Of a stretch of DNA of 64,000 bases, positions 55,089 through 63,429 are shown piece after piece; the first letter of the stretch is position 1; the number at the start of each line of letters is the position of its first letter. The stretch lies in the NCBI RefSeq assembly GCF_010384365.1, contig NZ_CP048397.1, positions 1,364,001 to 1,428,000 of the forward strand. The letters are read 5' to 3'. The stretch comes from Streptomyces sp. S4.7 (GTDB lineage Bacteria > Actinomycetota > Actinomycetes > Streptomycetales > Streptomycetaceae). The translations under genes were made by a program, and so were the position numbers. The notes under the pieces were generated by a model, which made no database searches, had not been told where the DNA came from, and saw only the letters and a list, made by a program, of their open reading frames with translations.

Positions 55089-55436
55089 ATGGCGACGAAG
55101 GAGGAGTGCCGCAGCGCACTCGACAAGCTCTCGGACAACATGGCGCGGGCGGAGAACGGGATCCGCGCGGCGGCCGGTTTCGACCGCTCGCTGAGCTGCC
55201 ACATCACGGACCTCGACACGACCTTCACCGGCCGCTTCGACGACGGCCGGATCGAGGTGCTGGACACCCACGAGGGACCCCCGCGTGAGAAGGCGCAGAT
55301 CAGACTGGCCATGACGGGCGACGATCTGGTGTCCATGGTCGACGGCGAGCTGCACTTCGCCAAGGCGTGGGGCTCGGGGCGGGTCAAGCTCGAAGCGGGC
55401 TTCCGCGATCTGCTGCGGCTGCGCTCACTGCTCTGA
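55089..55436 (+). CDS. SCP2-type sterol carrier domain protein
   Basis: 115 residues, one domain. The pattern TDLDTTFTGRFDDGRIEVLD, then QIRLAMTGDDLVSMVDGELHFAKAWGSGRVKLEAGFRDLLRL, matches SCP2 domains, which bind lipids in a hydrophobic tunnel. Ligand unknown. ATG 55089 has no ribosome site; the message may be leaderless. Divergent from the small gene upstream of tlyA (42-bp gap). Confidence 0.8.
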   Translation: MATKEECRSALDKLSDNMARAENGIRAAAGFDRSLSCHITDLDTTFTGRFDDGRIEVLDTHEGPPREKAQIRLAMTGDDLVSMVDGELHFAKAWGSGRVKLEAGFRDLLRLRSLL

Positions 55437-55496
55437 ACCGGCCTCCCCCGCACAGCCCGTCCGGCGCGCCCGCGGCTCGGCAGGCGCGCGTACGGC

Positions 55497-56414
55497 TCAC
55501 TCGGGCAGTCCCACGGGCACCGTGTGCCGCGCCCTGCGCCCCGCCGGGACGACCAGCGGGGTGCCGGTCTCCGGGTCGTCGATGACCTGGCAGCGCAGGC
55601 CGAAGACGCGCTCGACCAGCTCCGCCGTGACGACCTCGGCCGGCGGCCCCTCGGCGTAGATCTCGCCCTCGCGCATCGCGATGAGATGCGTGGCGTAGCG
55701 CGCGGCGTGGTTGAGGTCGTGCAGGACGGCGACGAGCGTACGGTCCTGGGTCTCGTGCAGATCGGCGCAGAGGTCGAGGACATCGATCTGGTACTGGATG
55801 TCGAGGAACGTGGTGGGCTCGTCCAGGAGCAGCAGTGGTGTCTGCTGGGCGAGCGCCATGGCGATCCAGACCCGCTGGCGCTGGCCGCCCGACAATTCGT
55901 CGACATAGCGATCGGCGAGCTCGCCGATGCCGGTCGCCGCCATCGACTCCTCGACAATCCGCTCGTCCTCCCTGGACCACTGGCGCAGCAGCGCCTGGTG
56001 CGGGTAGCGGCCGCGTGCGACGAGGTCGGCGACCGTGATGCCGTCGGGCGCGATGGAGGACTGCGGCAGCAGCCCCAGCGTCCGGGCGACCTTCTTGGCG
56101 GGCATGGAGTGGATCGCGGCGCCGTCGAGCAGGACACTCCCCGAGGAGGGCTTGAGCATCCGTGACAGCGCGCGCAACAGGGTCGATTTCCCGCAGGCGT
56201 TGGGGCCGACTATCACGGTGAACGAGTGGTCGGGTATCTCGACGGAGAGATCGCGGGCGATGACCCGCTGGTCGTAGCCGAGGGTCACGGATTCCGCCGT
56301 GAGGCGCTGCATGGTCGTGCTCCTGGGGGTGCGGAGGGGCGAGTCGGTGGCCGGGGCGGGGGCCGGGGCCGGGGCGGCCGCGGCGGTGTCCCGGAGGGGG
56401 ACGTCGGGGCTCAT
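55497..56414 (-). CDS. Iron-siderophore ABC transporter ATPase
   Basis: 305 residues. Walker A GPNACGKSTLLRALSRM, signature LSGGQRQRVWIAMALAQ, Walker B LLLLDEPTTFLD, and the H-loop in AVLHDLNHA define a FecE/FhuC-type ATPase. ATG 56414 overlaps the permease stop (ATGA). ATG 56312 has a better AGGAG at 7 nt and begins the conserved MQRLTAESV; the extra 34 residues are Pro/Ala-rich, so the shorter start may be the real one. Confidence 0.9.
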   Translation of the reverse strand: MSPDVPLRDTAAAAPAPAPAPATDSPLRTPRSTTMQRLTAESVTLGYDQRVIARDLSVEIPDHSFTVIVGPNACGKSTLLRALSRMLKPSSGSVLLDGAAIHSMPAKKVARTLGLLPQSSIAPDGITVADLVARGRYPHQALLRQWSREDERIVEESMAATGIGELADRYVDELSGGQRQRVWIAMALAQQTPLLLLDEPTTFLDIQYQIDVLDLCADLHETQDRTLVAVLHDLNHAARYATHLIAMREGEIYAEGPPAEVVTAELVERVFGLRCQVIDDPETGTPLVVPAGRRARHTVPVGLPE

Positions 56415-57508
56415 ATGCGGCCCGCCTTGCGTTCGGTGACCAGCAGCCAGAGCAGATAGCAGCCGCCGAGCACTCCGGTGACCACACCGGCGGGCAGTTG
56501 ACGGTCACCGAACGCCGAAGTCGCGGTCCAGTCGGCGATCAGCAGGAGCAGTGCCCCCATCGCCGCGGCCGGGCCGAGGTTGGGTCCGGGCGAGCGGGTG
56601 AGCCGACGTGCCAGCTGGGGCGCGCTGAGTGCGACGAAGGTGATCGGCCCGGCGGCGGCGGTGGCCACGGATACCAGCAGCACGGCGGCGCCCATCAGCA
56701 CGAGCCGGGTGCGTTCGACCCGTACACCGAGCGCGTACGCCGCGTCGTCGCCCATCTCCAGCATGCGCAACGGCCGCCCGTACACGAGCGCCGACGGGAT
56801 CAGTACGGCGCAGACGGCGAGCAGTGGCCAGACCTGCGCCCAGTCCCGGCCGTCGAGCGATCCGGTCATCCACAGCACGGCGCGCGTGGCGTCGATGAGG
56901 CTGGCCTTGGTGATCAGGTAGTGGTTGACCGCCGTGAGCATGGCGGCGACGCCGATCCCGATGAGGACCAGCCGGTAGCCGTGCACGCCGCGCTTCCAGG
57001 CCAGCAGGTAGATCCCCGTGCCCGTCAGCAGACCGCCGACGACGGCGCCGCCGGCGACGGCCGCCGAGCCGCCCTGGAAGACGACGATCGCGCTCAGCGC
57101 GCCGACGGTCGCGCCCTGGCCGAAGCCGATGACATCCGGACTGCCGAGCGGATTGCGGGAGATGGACTGGAAGACCGCGCCGCCGACACCGAGCGCCGCG
57201 CCGACGAGCAGGCCCACGAGGACCCTCGGCAGCCGTAGCTCCTGAACGATGAACTCCTGCGCCGTCGTGCCGTTTCCGAGCAGGGTCGCCACGACGTCGC
57301 CGGGCGCCATCGGGAAGTCCCCCCGGCCGATGAGGACGACGGACATCGCGCAGACGCCGAGGAGGAGCAGCAGGACGACGAGGGCGGACCTGGCGTCCAT
57401 CCTGACGGAGAGGCCGCCGGGCGTACGGATCGCGCGTGCCGGCCGCGCCCGGCCGGTCCTTCCGACAGCGGTGGCGCCGGCGCGCGTGCCGGTGCGGTCT
57501 TCCTTCAC
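56411..57508 (-). CDS. FecCD-type iron-siderophore permease, second subunit
   Basis: 365 residues with about ten membrane helices. Typical motifs are LPRVLVGLLVGAALGVGGAVFQ and RNPLGSPDVIGF, and GPITFVALSAPQLARRL. A 35-residue cytoplasmic N-terminus precedes helix 1. It forms the channel with the other permease. GTG 57508 overlaps the upstream permease stop (GTGA). Confidence 0.92.
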   Translation of the reverse strand: MKEDRTGTRAGATAVGRTGRARPARAIRTPGGLSVRMDARSALVVLLLLLGVCAMSVVLIGRGDFPMAPGDVVATLLGNGTTAQEFIVQELRLPRVLVGLLVGAALGVGGAVFQSISRNPLGSPDVIGFGQGATVGALSAIVVFQGGSAAVAGGAVVGGLLTGTGIYLLAWKRGVHGYRLVLIGIGVAAMLTAVNHYLITKASLIDATRAVLWMTGSLDGRDWAQVWPLLAVCAVLIPSALVYGRPLRMLEMGDDAAYALGVRVERTRLVLMGAAVLLVSVATAAAGPITFVALSAPQLARRLTRSPGPNLGPAAAMGALLLLIADWTATSAFGDRQLPAGVVTGVLGGCYLLWLLVTERKAGRI

Positions 57509-58563
57509 AGCTGGGCCATCCTCTTGCGACGTACGAGCTGGATGAAGACGGGCCCGCCGATGATCGCGGTGACGATGCCGACCTGCACCTCCGCCGGCCG
57601 CGCGACGACGCGTCCGATCACGTCGGCGCCCAGCAGCAGGACGGGCGAGAGCACGGCCGCGTACGGGAGGATCCACCGCATGTCCGGTCCGGTGATGGCC
57701 CGTACGAGATGCGGCACCATCAGCCCGACGAAGACGATCGGCCCGCAGGCCGCGGTCGCCCCGCCGCACAGCAGTGTGACGCAGAGCATGGCGAGGACGC
57801 GGGTCCGGGTCAGATCGGCGCCGAGCGATCTGGCGGTGTCGTCGCCCATCTCCAGCGCGTTCAGCGGCCTGGCGATCAGCAGCGCGAGGACGATGCCGAC
57901 GGCGATGAACGGCCACACCTTGCCGACTGTCGACATGTCGGCCGAGGCGAGGGATCCCACGGTCCAGAAGCGCAGCCGGTCGAGGGCCGCCGAGTCAAGC
58001 AGCTGCACGGCGTTGACGTAGCCGAAGAGCGCCGCCGTGGCCGCGGTGCCGGCGAGGGCGAGCCGTACGGGTGTCGCGCTGCGGCTGCCGCCGAGCGCGT
58101 ACACGAGTACGGAGACGATCGCCGCGCCGGCGAAGGCGAACCACACGTAGCCGCTGACGGACGTGACGCCGAAGAAGCTGATGGCCGAGACCACCGCGGC
58201 GGCGGCACCGGCGTTGACGCCCAACAGCCCCGGTTCGGCGAGGGGGTTGCGGGTCAGCGCCTGCATCACCGCCCCGGCCAGCCCGAGCGCGGCGCCGACG
58301 AGCAGCCCGAGCACCGTCCGGGGCAGCCGGACGTCGACGACGATCACGTCGTTGCCGGTGCCGGAGTTGTGGAACAGGCCGTGCCATACGTCGCCGAGCG
58401 GTATCGACTTCGCGCCGACGGCGATACCGGCGGCGCAGACAAGCAGCAGGACGCCGAGGGACACCAGCAGCCCGGCGGCGCGCAGCGTACGGCGCTTCCG
58501 GGTCACGGTGGGCGGTATCGGCTCCGCGCTCTGTTCGGATTCGGGGGGACTGTCGACCAACAC
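57505..58563 (-). CDS. FecCD-type iron-siderophore permease, first subunit
   Basis: 352 residues, about ten helices. LPRTVLGLLVGAALGLAGAVMQ and RNPLAEPGLLGVNAGAA mark the FecCD family; GPIVFVGLMVPHLVRA precedes the last helices. GTG 58563 abuts the iron box at 58568-58586, so IdeR/DmdR binding would stop transcription at once. First gene of the minus-strand uptake operon. Confidence 0.92.
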   Translation of the reverse strand: MLVDSPPESEQSAEPIPPTVTRKRRTLRAAGLLVSLGVLLLVCAAGIAVGAKSIPLGDVWHGLFHNSGTGNDVIVVDVRLPRTVLGLLVGAALGLAGAVMQALTRNPLAEPGLLGVNAGAAAAVVSAISFFGVTSVSGYVWFAFAGAAIVSVLVYALGGSRSATPVRLALAGTAATAALFGYVNAVQLLDSAALDRLRFWTVGSLASADMSTVGKVWPFIAVGIVLALLIARPLNALEMGDDTARSLGADLTRTRVLAMLCVTLLCGGATAACGPIVFVGLMVPHLVRAITGPDMRWILPYAAVLSPVLLLGADVIGRVVARPAEVQVGIVTAIIGGPVFIQLVRRKRMAQL

Positions 58564-58567
58564 TCGG

Positions 58568-58586
58568 TTAGGTTAGCCTACCCTCA
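58568..58586. promoter_or_regulatory. IdeR/DmdR iron box between divergent iron operons
   Basis: TTAGGTTAGCCTACCCTCA matches the DtxR-family consensus TTAGGTTAGSCTAACCTAA at 17 of 19 positions. It lies between the permease start (58563) and the binding-protein start (58628), so it can repress both when iron is ample. Confidence 0.88.
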
Positions 58587-58627
58587 TGCTTGATCCTCAA
58601 GAGGGAAGCCCTGAGGGAAACACCGTA

Positions 58628-59692
58628 ATGAACAGCCCCCTTCCGGTTCCGGCCCGCCGCCCCCTCACCCGGCGCCGACTGCTGTCGGCCGCCGGCGCTC
58701 TGGGGCTCGGCGCGCTGCTCACCGCCTGCGGCGCCGACGACGACAGGGCGCAGGGCGGTTCGGCGGACTCCACCGGGGACGCCGGCAAGGGCGGCCCCTG
58801 GAGCTTCGAGGACGACCGCGGCAAGACGGCCAGAACCGACGAACCGCCGCGGCGGACAGTCGCGTTCATCGGCACGGCCGCCGCGCTGCACGACTACGGC
58901 ATCGAGTGCACGGGCGTCTTCGGCCCGAGCGAACCGATCGACGGAAAGCCCGACCCGCAGGCGGGCGACCTCGACCTGACGAAGCTCACCAGCCTCGGCC
59001 AGGCGTGGGGCGAGTTCAACATCGAGAAGTACGCGGCACTCCAGCCCGACCTGCTGATCAGCAACATGTTCCCGCCGCCGGACCTCTGGTACGTGCCGGC
59101 CGAGAGTGTGCGGAAGATCGAGGCCCTCGCACCGAGCGTCGGCATCACCGGCGGCCGGGTGAGCCCGCGTCAACCCCTCACGCGTTACACCGGGTTGGCC
59201 AGGTCCCTCGGTGCGGACCCGACCGCGCGGAAGACCGTCGACGCGAAGGCCCGCTTCGACAGGGCCGAGAAGACGCTGCGCGCGGCGGCCGAGGCGAAGA
59301 AGGCGGACGGCGGCCCGAAGGTCCTCGCGATGACCGGCGACGCCGAGCAGATGTACGTCGGCGTTCCCGACTCGTACTGCGACCTCAACTACTTCAAGGA
59401 CCTCGGAGTCGAGTTCGTCGAGGGGAAGAAGTCCGACGAGTTCGGCTTCTGGGAATTCCTCAGCTGGGAGAACGCCGACAAGTACCACGCCGATCTCATC
59501 ATGGTCGACAACCGCTCGACCGCTCTGCCCGCCGCCGAACTCGCCGAGCGGCCCACCTGGAGCCGGCTGCCCGCCGTCAAGGCCGACCAGATCACGCCGT
59601 GGTCGATGGAAGAGCGCTACAGCTACGCCGGTTACGCGCCCGTGCTCGAACAGCTCGCGGCGGCCATCACCAAGTCGAGGAAGCTGGTCTGA
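58628..59692 (+). CDS. Iron-siderophore binding lipoprotein
   Basis: 354 residues. A twin-arginine-like TRRRLLSAAG precedes a lipobox ending in Cys34 (LLTAC), so it is a Tat-type lipoprotein on the outer face of the membrane. The mature part has the FecB/FepB-type fold with FIGTAAALHDYGIE near the start. ATG 58628 has GAGGG about 10 nt upstream; ATG 58586 would overlap the iron box. It feeds the divergent permeases. Confidence 0.88.
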   Translation: MNSPLPVPARRPLTRRRLLSAAGALGLGALLTACGADDDRAQGGSADSTGDAGKGGPWSFEDDRGKTARTDEPPRRTVAFIGTAAALHDYGIECTGVFGPSEPIDGKPDPQAGDLDLTKLTSLGQAWGEFNIEKYAALQPDLLISNMFPPPDLWYVPAESVRKIEALAPSVGITGGRVSPRQPLTRYTGLARSLGADPTARKTVDAKARFDRAEKTLRAAAEAKKADGGPKVLAMTGDAEQMYVGVPDSYCDLNYFKDLGVEFVEGKKSDEFGFWEFLSWENADKYHADLIMVDNRSTALPAAELAERPTWSRLPAVKADQITPWSMEERYSYAGYAPVLEQLAAAITKSRKLV

Positions 59693-60528
59693 TGTCGGAC
59701 GACCCGTTCCAGTTCTTCACCCTGCGCGTGCTGCGTACGACGCGCCCCACCCCCTCGTTCGTCCGCGTCACCCTCGGCGGCGACGACGTCGCACGCTTCG
59801 GGTCGGCCGGGCGGGACCAGCGCGTGAAGCTCTTCCTGCCGAGGCCGGGACAGGACGCCCCCGTCCTGCCGGGCCCGGACGACGGGCACTGGTGGGCCGC
59901 CTGGCGCGCCCTGGACCCGGACGTACGCGGCGTCATGCGCACCTACACGGTGCGCGAACTGCGCCGCGACCAGCAGGAGTTGGACATCGACTTCGCCGTG
60001 CACGAACTTCTGCCGGGATCCGGCGAGGGCCCGGCGACCAGGTGGGCGCTGAAGGCCGCCCCCGGCGACCGGATCGGGATACTCGCCCCGATCCACGACG
60101 AGAACACGGGGTACGACTTCCGACCGCCGGACGGCACCGACTGGATCCTGCTGACCGGCGACGAATCCGCGCTCCCGGCGGTCGCCGGCATCCTGGAGTC
60201 CCTGCCGCCCGGCGTCCCCGCCCGTGTCTGGATCGCTCTCCACCACACGGCCGACCGGTGCGAACTCCCCACCAAGGCCGACGCACGCGTCACCTGGCTC
60301 GTACGGGACGAGTCGGCGCCCGCCACGCAGGACGCGATCCGCGCGGCCGACGACCTTCCGGACGGCACGCCGTACGCCTGGATCGCGGGCGAGTCCGCGA
60401 CCGTCAGGGCGGTCCGCAGACACCTCGTCGGCGAACGCCGCATCGACCGCCGGGCGGTGAAGTTCACGGGCTACTGGCGGCGCGGGACCTCCGAGGACGA
60501 CCTGCTGCGCACGGGCGAGGACGCGTAG
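59692..60528 (+). CDS. Siderophore-interacting FAD reductase
   Basis: 278 residues. The FAD-binding motif is RTYTVRELR and the C-terminal NAD(P)H-binding part is ILLTGDESALPAVAGILESL and AWIAGESATVRAVRRHL. SIP proteins reduce ferric siderophores to release iron. ATG 59692 overlaps the binding-protein stop by one base (TGATG), so the two are coupled. Confidence 0.9.
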   Translation: MSDDPFQFFTLRVLRTTRPTPSFVRVTLGGDDVARFGSAGRDQRVKLFLPRPGQDAPVLPGPDDGHWWAAWRALDPDVRGVMRTYTVRELRRDQQELDIDFAVHELLPGSGEGPATRWALKAAPGDRIGILAPIHDENTGYDFRPPDGTDWILLTGDESALPAVAGILESLPPGVPARVWIALHHTADRCELPTKADARVTWLVRDESAPATQDAIRAADDLPDGTPYAWIAGESATVRAVRRHLVGERRIDRRAVKFTGYWRRGTSEDDLLRTGEDA

Positions 60529-60532
60529 GGGC

Positions 60533-60750
60533 GTGTCCGGAATGCAGCTCCGTCCGCCCGCGGGGCGGGGCTCGCGGCGGCCGGTGCGGTGCATCGCAGG
60601 GCGGTGGACCGGCGTGGTGGATGAACCGGCTGTACGCGGCCGGCTCCGACAACGCAGGGGGCACCTCCCGTGCCCCCCTCGGGAACTACGGGGGGGAGAG
60701 GCGCCGTACCAGACTTCGCGAGCCGGGCGGGACTCTCCGGACACGGCCTG
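60533..60750. repeat. Intergenic repeat element, copy 2
   Basis: Related to 52737-52978 but in opposite orientation and lacking the long palindrome; only one arm (60721-60750) is kept. Bases 60551-60598 and about 60637-60662 (TCCGACAACGC core) match copy 1. It fills the gap between the SIP and HAD genes and carries no gene. Confidence 0.5.
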
Positions 60751-60865
60751 ACGGCCCGTCGGCGGATGCACGCGGGTCAAGTCCTGGCACGGTCTGCCGT
60801 GCCGTCGGGCGCCGCACGGACGCGGTGAGCCCGTCCGGCGCCCGGCGTGCCGAAGCCCCGACGCG

Positions 60866-61894
60866 TCAAAGCCCCAGCTTCGCCAGCACCTTGCCCGCGT
60901 CCAGGGCGCACGCCCCGTCCCCCGCGTACGTCCACGCCGCGGCGCACAGCGCCCGCAGTCCGTCCAGCGCCCCGCCGTCCCCGCCGAGCTCCAGGGCTCC
61001 GTCCCGTACGGAAGCGGTCCAGCCCCCGCACCCGAACGCGCCGTCCCTGGTGTCGACCTCGGGCTGACCGGTGAGCAACCCCCGCAGATCCGCGTCCACA
61101 TACGTCGGCCGGTGCCTCGGCTCGGCCGCCAGCAGCTGCGCCCCGTCAGTGACCCCGGTCAGCACCAGCAGCGAGTCCACGCCGCCGTTGAAAGCGCCCT
61201 CGATGTCGGTGTCCAGCCGGTCCCCCACGACGATGGGGCGCTTCGCCCCCGTACGCAGCACCGTCTCCCGGTGCATCGGCGGCAGCGGCTTGCCGGCGAC
61301 CCGCGGATCGGCGCCGGTGGCGATCCGTACGACCTCGACGGCCGCCCCGTTGCCGGGCGCGATCCCACGGGCGCTCGGAATGGTCAGATCGGTGTTGGAC
61401 GCGAACCACGGCACACCACGCGCGATCGCGTACCCGGCCTCGGCGAACCGCCCCCACGGCAGGTCCGGCCCTCCGTAGCCCTGCGCCACCGCCGCCGGGT
61501 CGTCGTCGGCCGACTCCACCGGCTCAAGTCCCCGCTCCCGCAGGGCGACCCGCAGCCCCTCGCCGCCGATCACCAGCACCCGCGCACCCGCCGGGACGTG
61601 CTCCGCGATCAGCCGCGCCACCGCCTGCGCCGACGTGATCACCTCTGCGGGCTCCGCGGGCACACCCAGCTCCGTCAGATGGGCGGCGACGGCGTCCGGC
61701 GTCCGCAGCGCGTTGTTGGTGACGTACGCGAGACGCATCCCGCCGTCCCGGGCCGTGACCAGCGAGTCGACTGCGTACTCGATGGCCTCGCCGCCCGCGT
61801 ACACCACTCCGTCGAGATCCAGCAGAGCCGTGTCGTACGCCTTGTCGAGCGCCGTCGCACTGCCGTCGGGCCTGGTTCTGCTCCGCTGACTCAT
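60866..61894 (-). CDS. HAD-IIA phosphatase, NagD-like
   Basis: 342 residues. Motif 1 is LLDLDGVVYAGGEAIEYA, motif 2 YVTNNALRTP, motif 3/4 KPIVV-like KRPIVVGDRLDTDIEGA. HAD-IIA enzymes act on 2-phosphoglycolate, pNPP or nucleotides. ATG 61894 has GGAG about 10 nt upstream. A 70-residue C-terminal extension is uncommon. Divergent from the DUF1015 gene. Confidence 0.86.
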   Translation of the reverse strand: MSQRSRTRPDGSATALDKAYDTALLDLDGVVYAGGEAIEYAVDSLVTARDGGMRLAYVTNNALRTPDAVAAHLTELGVPAEPAEVITSAQAVARLIAEHVPAGARVLVIGGEGLRVALRERGLEPVESADDDPAAVAQGYGGPDLPWGRFAEAGYAIARGVPWFASNTDLTIPSARGIAPGNGAAVEVVRIATGADPRVAGKPLPPMHRETVLRTGAKRPIVVGDRLDTDIEGAFNGGVDSLLVLTGVTDGAQLLAAEPRHRPTYVDADLRGLLTGQPEVDTRDGAFGCGGWTASVRDGALELGGDGGALDGLRALCAAAWTYAGDGACALDAGKVLAKLGL

Positions 61895-61967
61895 CAGTCT
61901 TCCGCTCCCTCGTCCGCCCGTCGACCGGGCTCTCCTCCCCCGATCATCGCTCATGGCCCGGCCCGCA

Positions 61968-61982
61968 TACGATGCGGAGATG
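61968..61982 (+). promoter_or_regulatory. Possible leaderless promoter of the DUF1015 gene
   Basis: TACGAT, a -10-like hexamer, ends 6 nt before the ATG at 61980. With no ribosome site before that ATG, transcription may begin at the start codon. Confidence 0.35.
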
Positions 61983-63365
61983 AACACCACAGGGCCGGCT
62001 CCGAAGGGCCTCCGCCTGATCCCGTTCCGCGGACTGCGCTACGTCCCCGAGCGGGTCGGCAGCCTCGCCGCCGTGACCTCGCCGCCCTACGACGTGGTCG
62101 TACGGCCCGACGGACTGCACCACCTGGAGTCGGCCGACCCGCACAACATCGTCCGGCTGATCCTGCCCCAGGCCGCGACGCCCGCCGACCGGCACCGCCA
62201 GGCGGCGAGTACGCTCCGGCGCTGGCTCGCGGAGGGCGTCCTGGCGCCGGACCCCGAACCGGCGCTGTACGTCTACGAGCAGCGCCGCGGCGACCTGCTC
62301 CAGCGCGGTGTCATCGGAGCCCTGGCCCTGTCCACACCCGCCGAGGGTGTCGTCCTGCCGCACGAGGACGTGATGCCCGACATCGTCGAGGACCGCGCGG
62401 CCCTGATGCGGGCGACGGCCACCAATCTGGAACCGCTGCTCCTCACGTACCGGGGTCAGGACGGCTCGGCGGACAGCCCGGCGGACACGACTGCCGCCAG
62501 GACCGGCACGACCGCCGTCGTCGAACGCACCGCCCTGCGCGAGCCGTTGCTGTCGACCACGACGGAGGACGGCTTCTGCCACCGGCTCTGGTCGGTGACC
62601 GACCCCGCCGAACTGGCCGAGATCGAGAGCGACCTCGCCGACCGCCAGGCCCTCATCGCCGACGGCCACCACCGGTGGGCGACCTATCTGCGGCTGCGCG
62701 AGGAGCACCCGGCGTCCGCCGCCGGACCGTGGGCCTACGGCCTGGTCCTGCTGGTCGACACCGCGCGCCACCCGCTCCAGGTCCGCGCGATCCACCGGCT
62801 GCTGCACAGGATGCCGGTGGCTGACGCGCTGGCCGCGCTGGAGGCGGTGCCGGGCTCCTTCCGGGTCCGCACCGTCGAAGGCACGCTGCCGGAGGCGGTC
62901 GAGGCACTGTCCGATGCCGCGAATGCCGGCACCGAGGCCGGTGAGGGTGCTGGTTGCGGTGCCGGTGCCGGTGCCGGTTTCCCTGCCAACAACGCGTTCC
63001 TGCTGGCCGGCGACGGCCGCTTCCACCTGATCGACCGCCCCGACGCGGCGCTCCTCGCCCGTACCGTGCCGACCGACCGCCCGGCGGAGTGGCGCGCCCT
63101 CGACGCGACCGTGCTCCACTCCACACTGCTCGACCACATCTGGAAGATCCCGGACACGCCCGAGCACATCTCGTATATCCACGACACGGAAGCCGCGGTC
63201 GAACAGGCGGAACGCCACGGCAGTACGGCGGTCCTGCTGCACCCGGTACGCGAGGAGGTCGTACGGGAGCTGGCACGCCAGGCGGTCACGATGCCACGCA
63301 AATCGACGTCGTTCGGCCCGAAGCCGGCCACGGGCCTGGTGCTGCGGAGCCTCGCGGACGGCTGA
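61980..63365 (+). CDS. DUF1015 family protein
   Basis: 461 residues, cytoplasmic. The family pattern is LIPFRGLRYVPERVGSLAAV, TSPPYDVV, LIADGHHRWATYL, and a C-terminal FMPRKSTSFGPKP-like segment MPRKSTSFGPKPATGL. DUF1015 proteins resemble a HipA/kinase-like fold and may act on serine derivatives in some bacteria; the role here is unknown. An Ala/Gly-rich insert (GEGAGCGAGAGAGF) interrupts the domain. ATG 61953 is an alternative start. Confidence 0.8.
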   Translation: MNTTGPAPKGLRLIPFRGLRYVPERVGSLAAVTSPPYDVVVRPDGLHHLESADPHNIVRLILPQAATPADRHRQAASTLRRWLAEGVLAPDPEPALYVYEQRRGDLLQRGVIGALALSTPAEGVVLPHEDVMPDIVEDRAALMRATATNLEPLLLTYRGQDGSADSPADTTAARTGTTAVVERTALREPLLSTTTEDGFCHRLWSVTDPAELAEIESDLADRQALIADGHHRWATYLRLREEHPASAAGPWAYGLVLLVDTARHPLQVRAIHRLLHRMPVADALAALEAVPGSFRVRTVEGTLPEAVEALSDAANAGTEAGEGAGCGAGAGAGFPANNAFLLAGDGRFHLIDRPDAALLARTVPTDRPAEWRALDATVLHSTLLDHIWKIPDTPEHISYIHDTEAAVEQAERHGSTAVLLHPVREEVVRELARQAVTMPRKSTSFGPKPATGLVLRSLADG

Positions 63366-63374
63366 GAAACGGGA

Positions 63375-63409
63375 AGAGGGCGGCACCCCCGGTGGGGATG
63401 CCGCCCTCT
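63375..63409. terminator. Terminator after the DUF1015 gene
   Basis: AGAGGGCGGCA and TGCCGCCCTCT form an 11-bp stem with a 13-nt loop that can also pair internally; lies between convergent genes. Confidence 0.85.
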
Positions 63410-63429
63410 CTCGTGTCGCGGTCGCCGGA

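Noticed and set aside
55497..60528. Siderophore biosynthesis cluster
   Set aside because: Only uptake and reduction genes are present; no NRPS or NIS synthetase is visible in the window.
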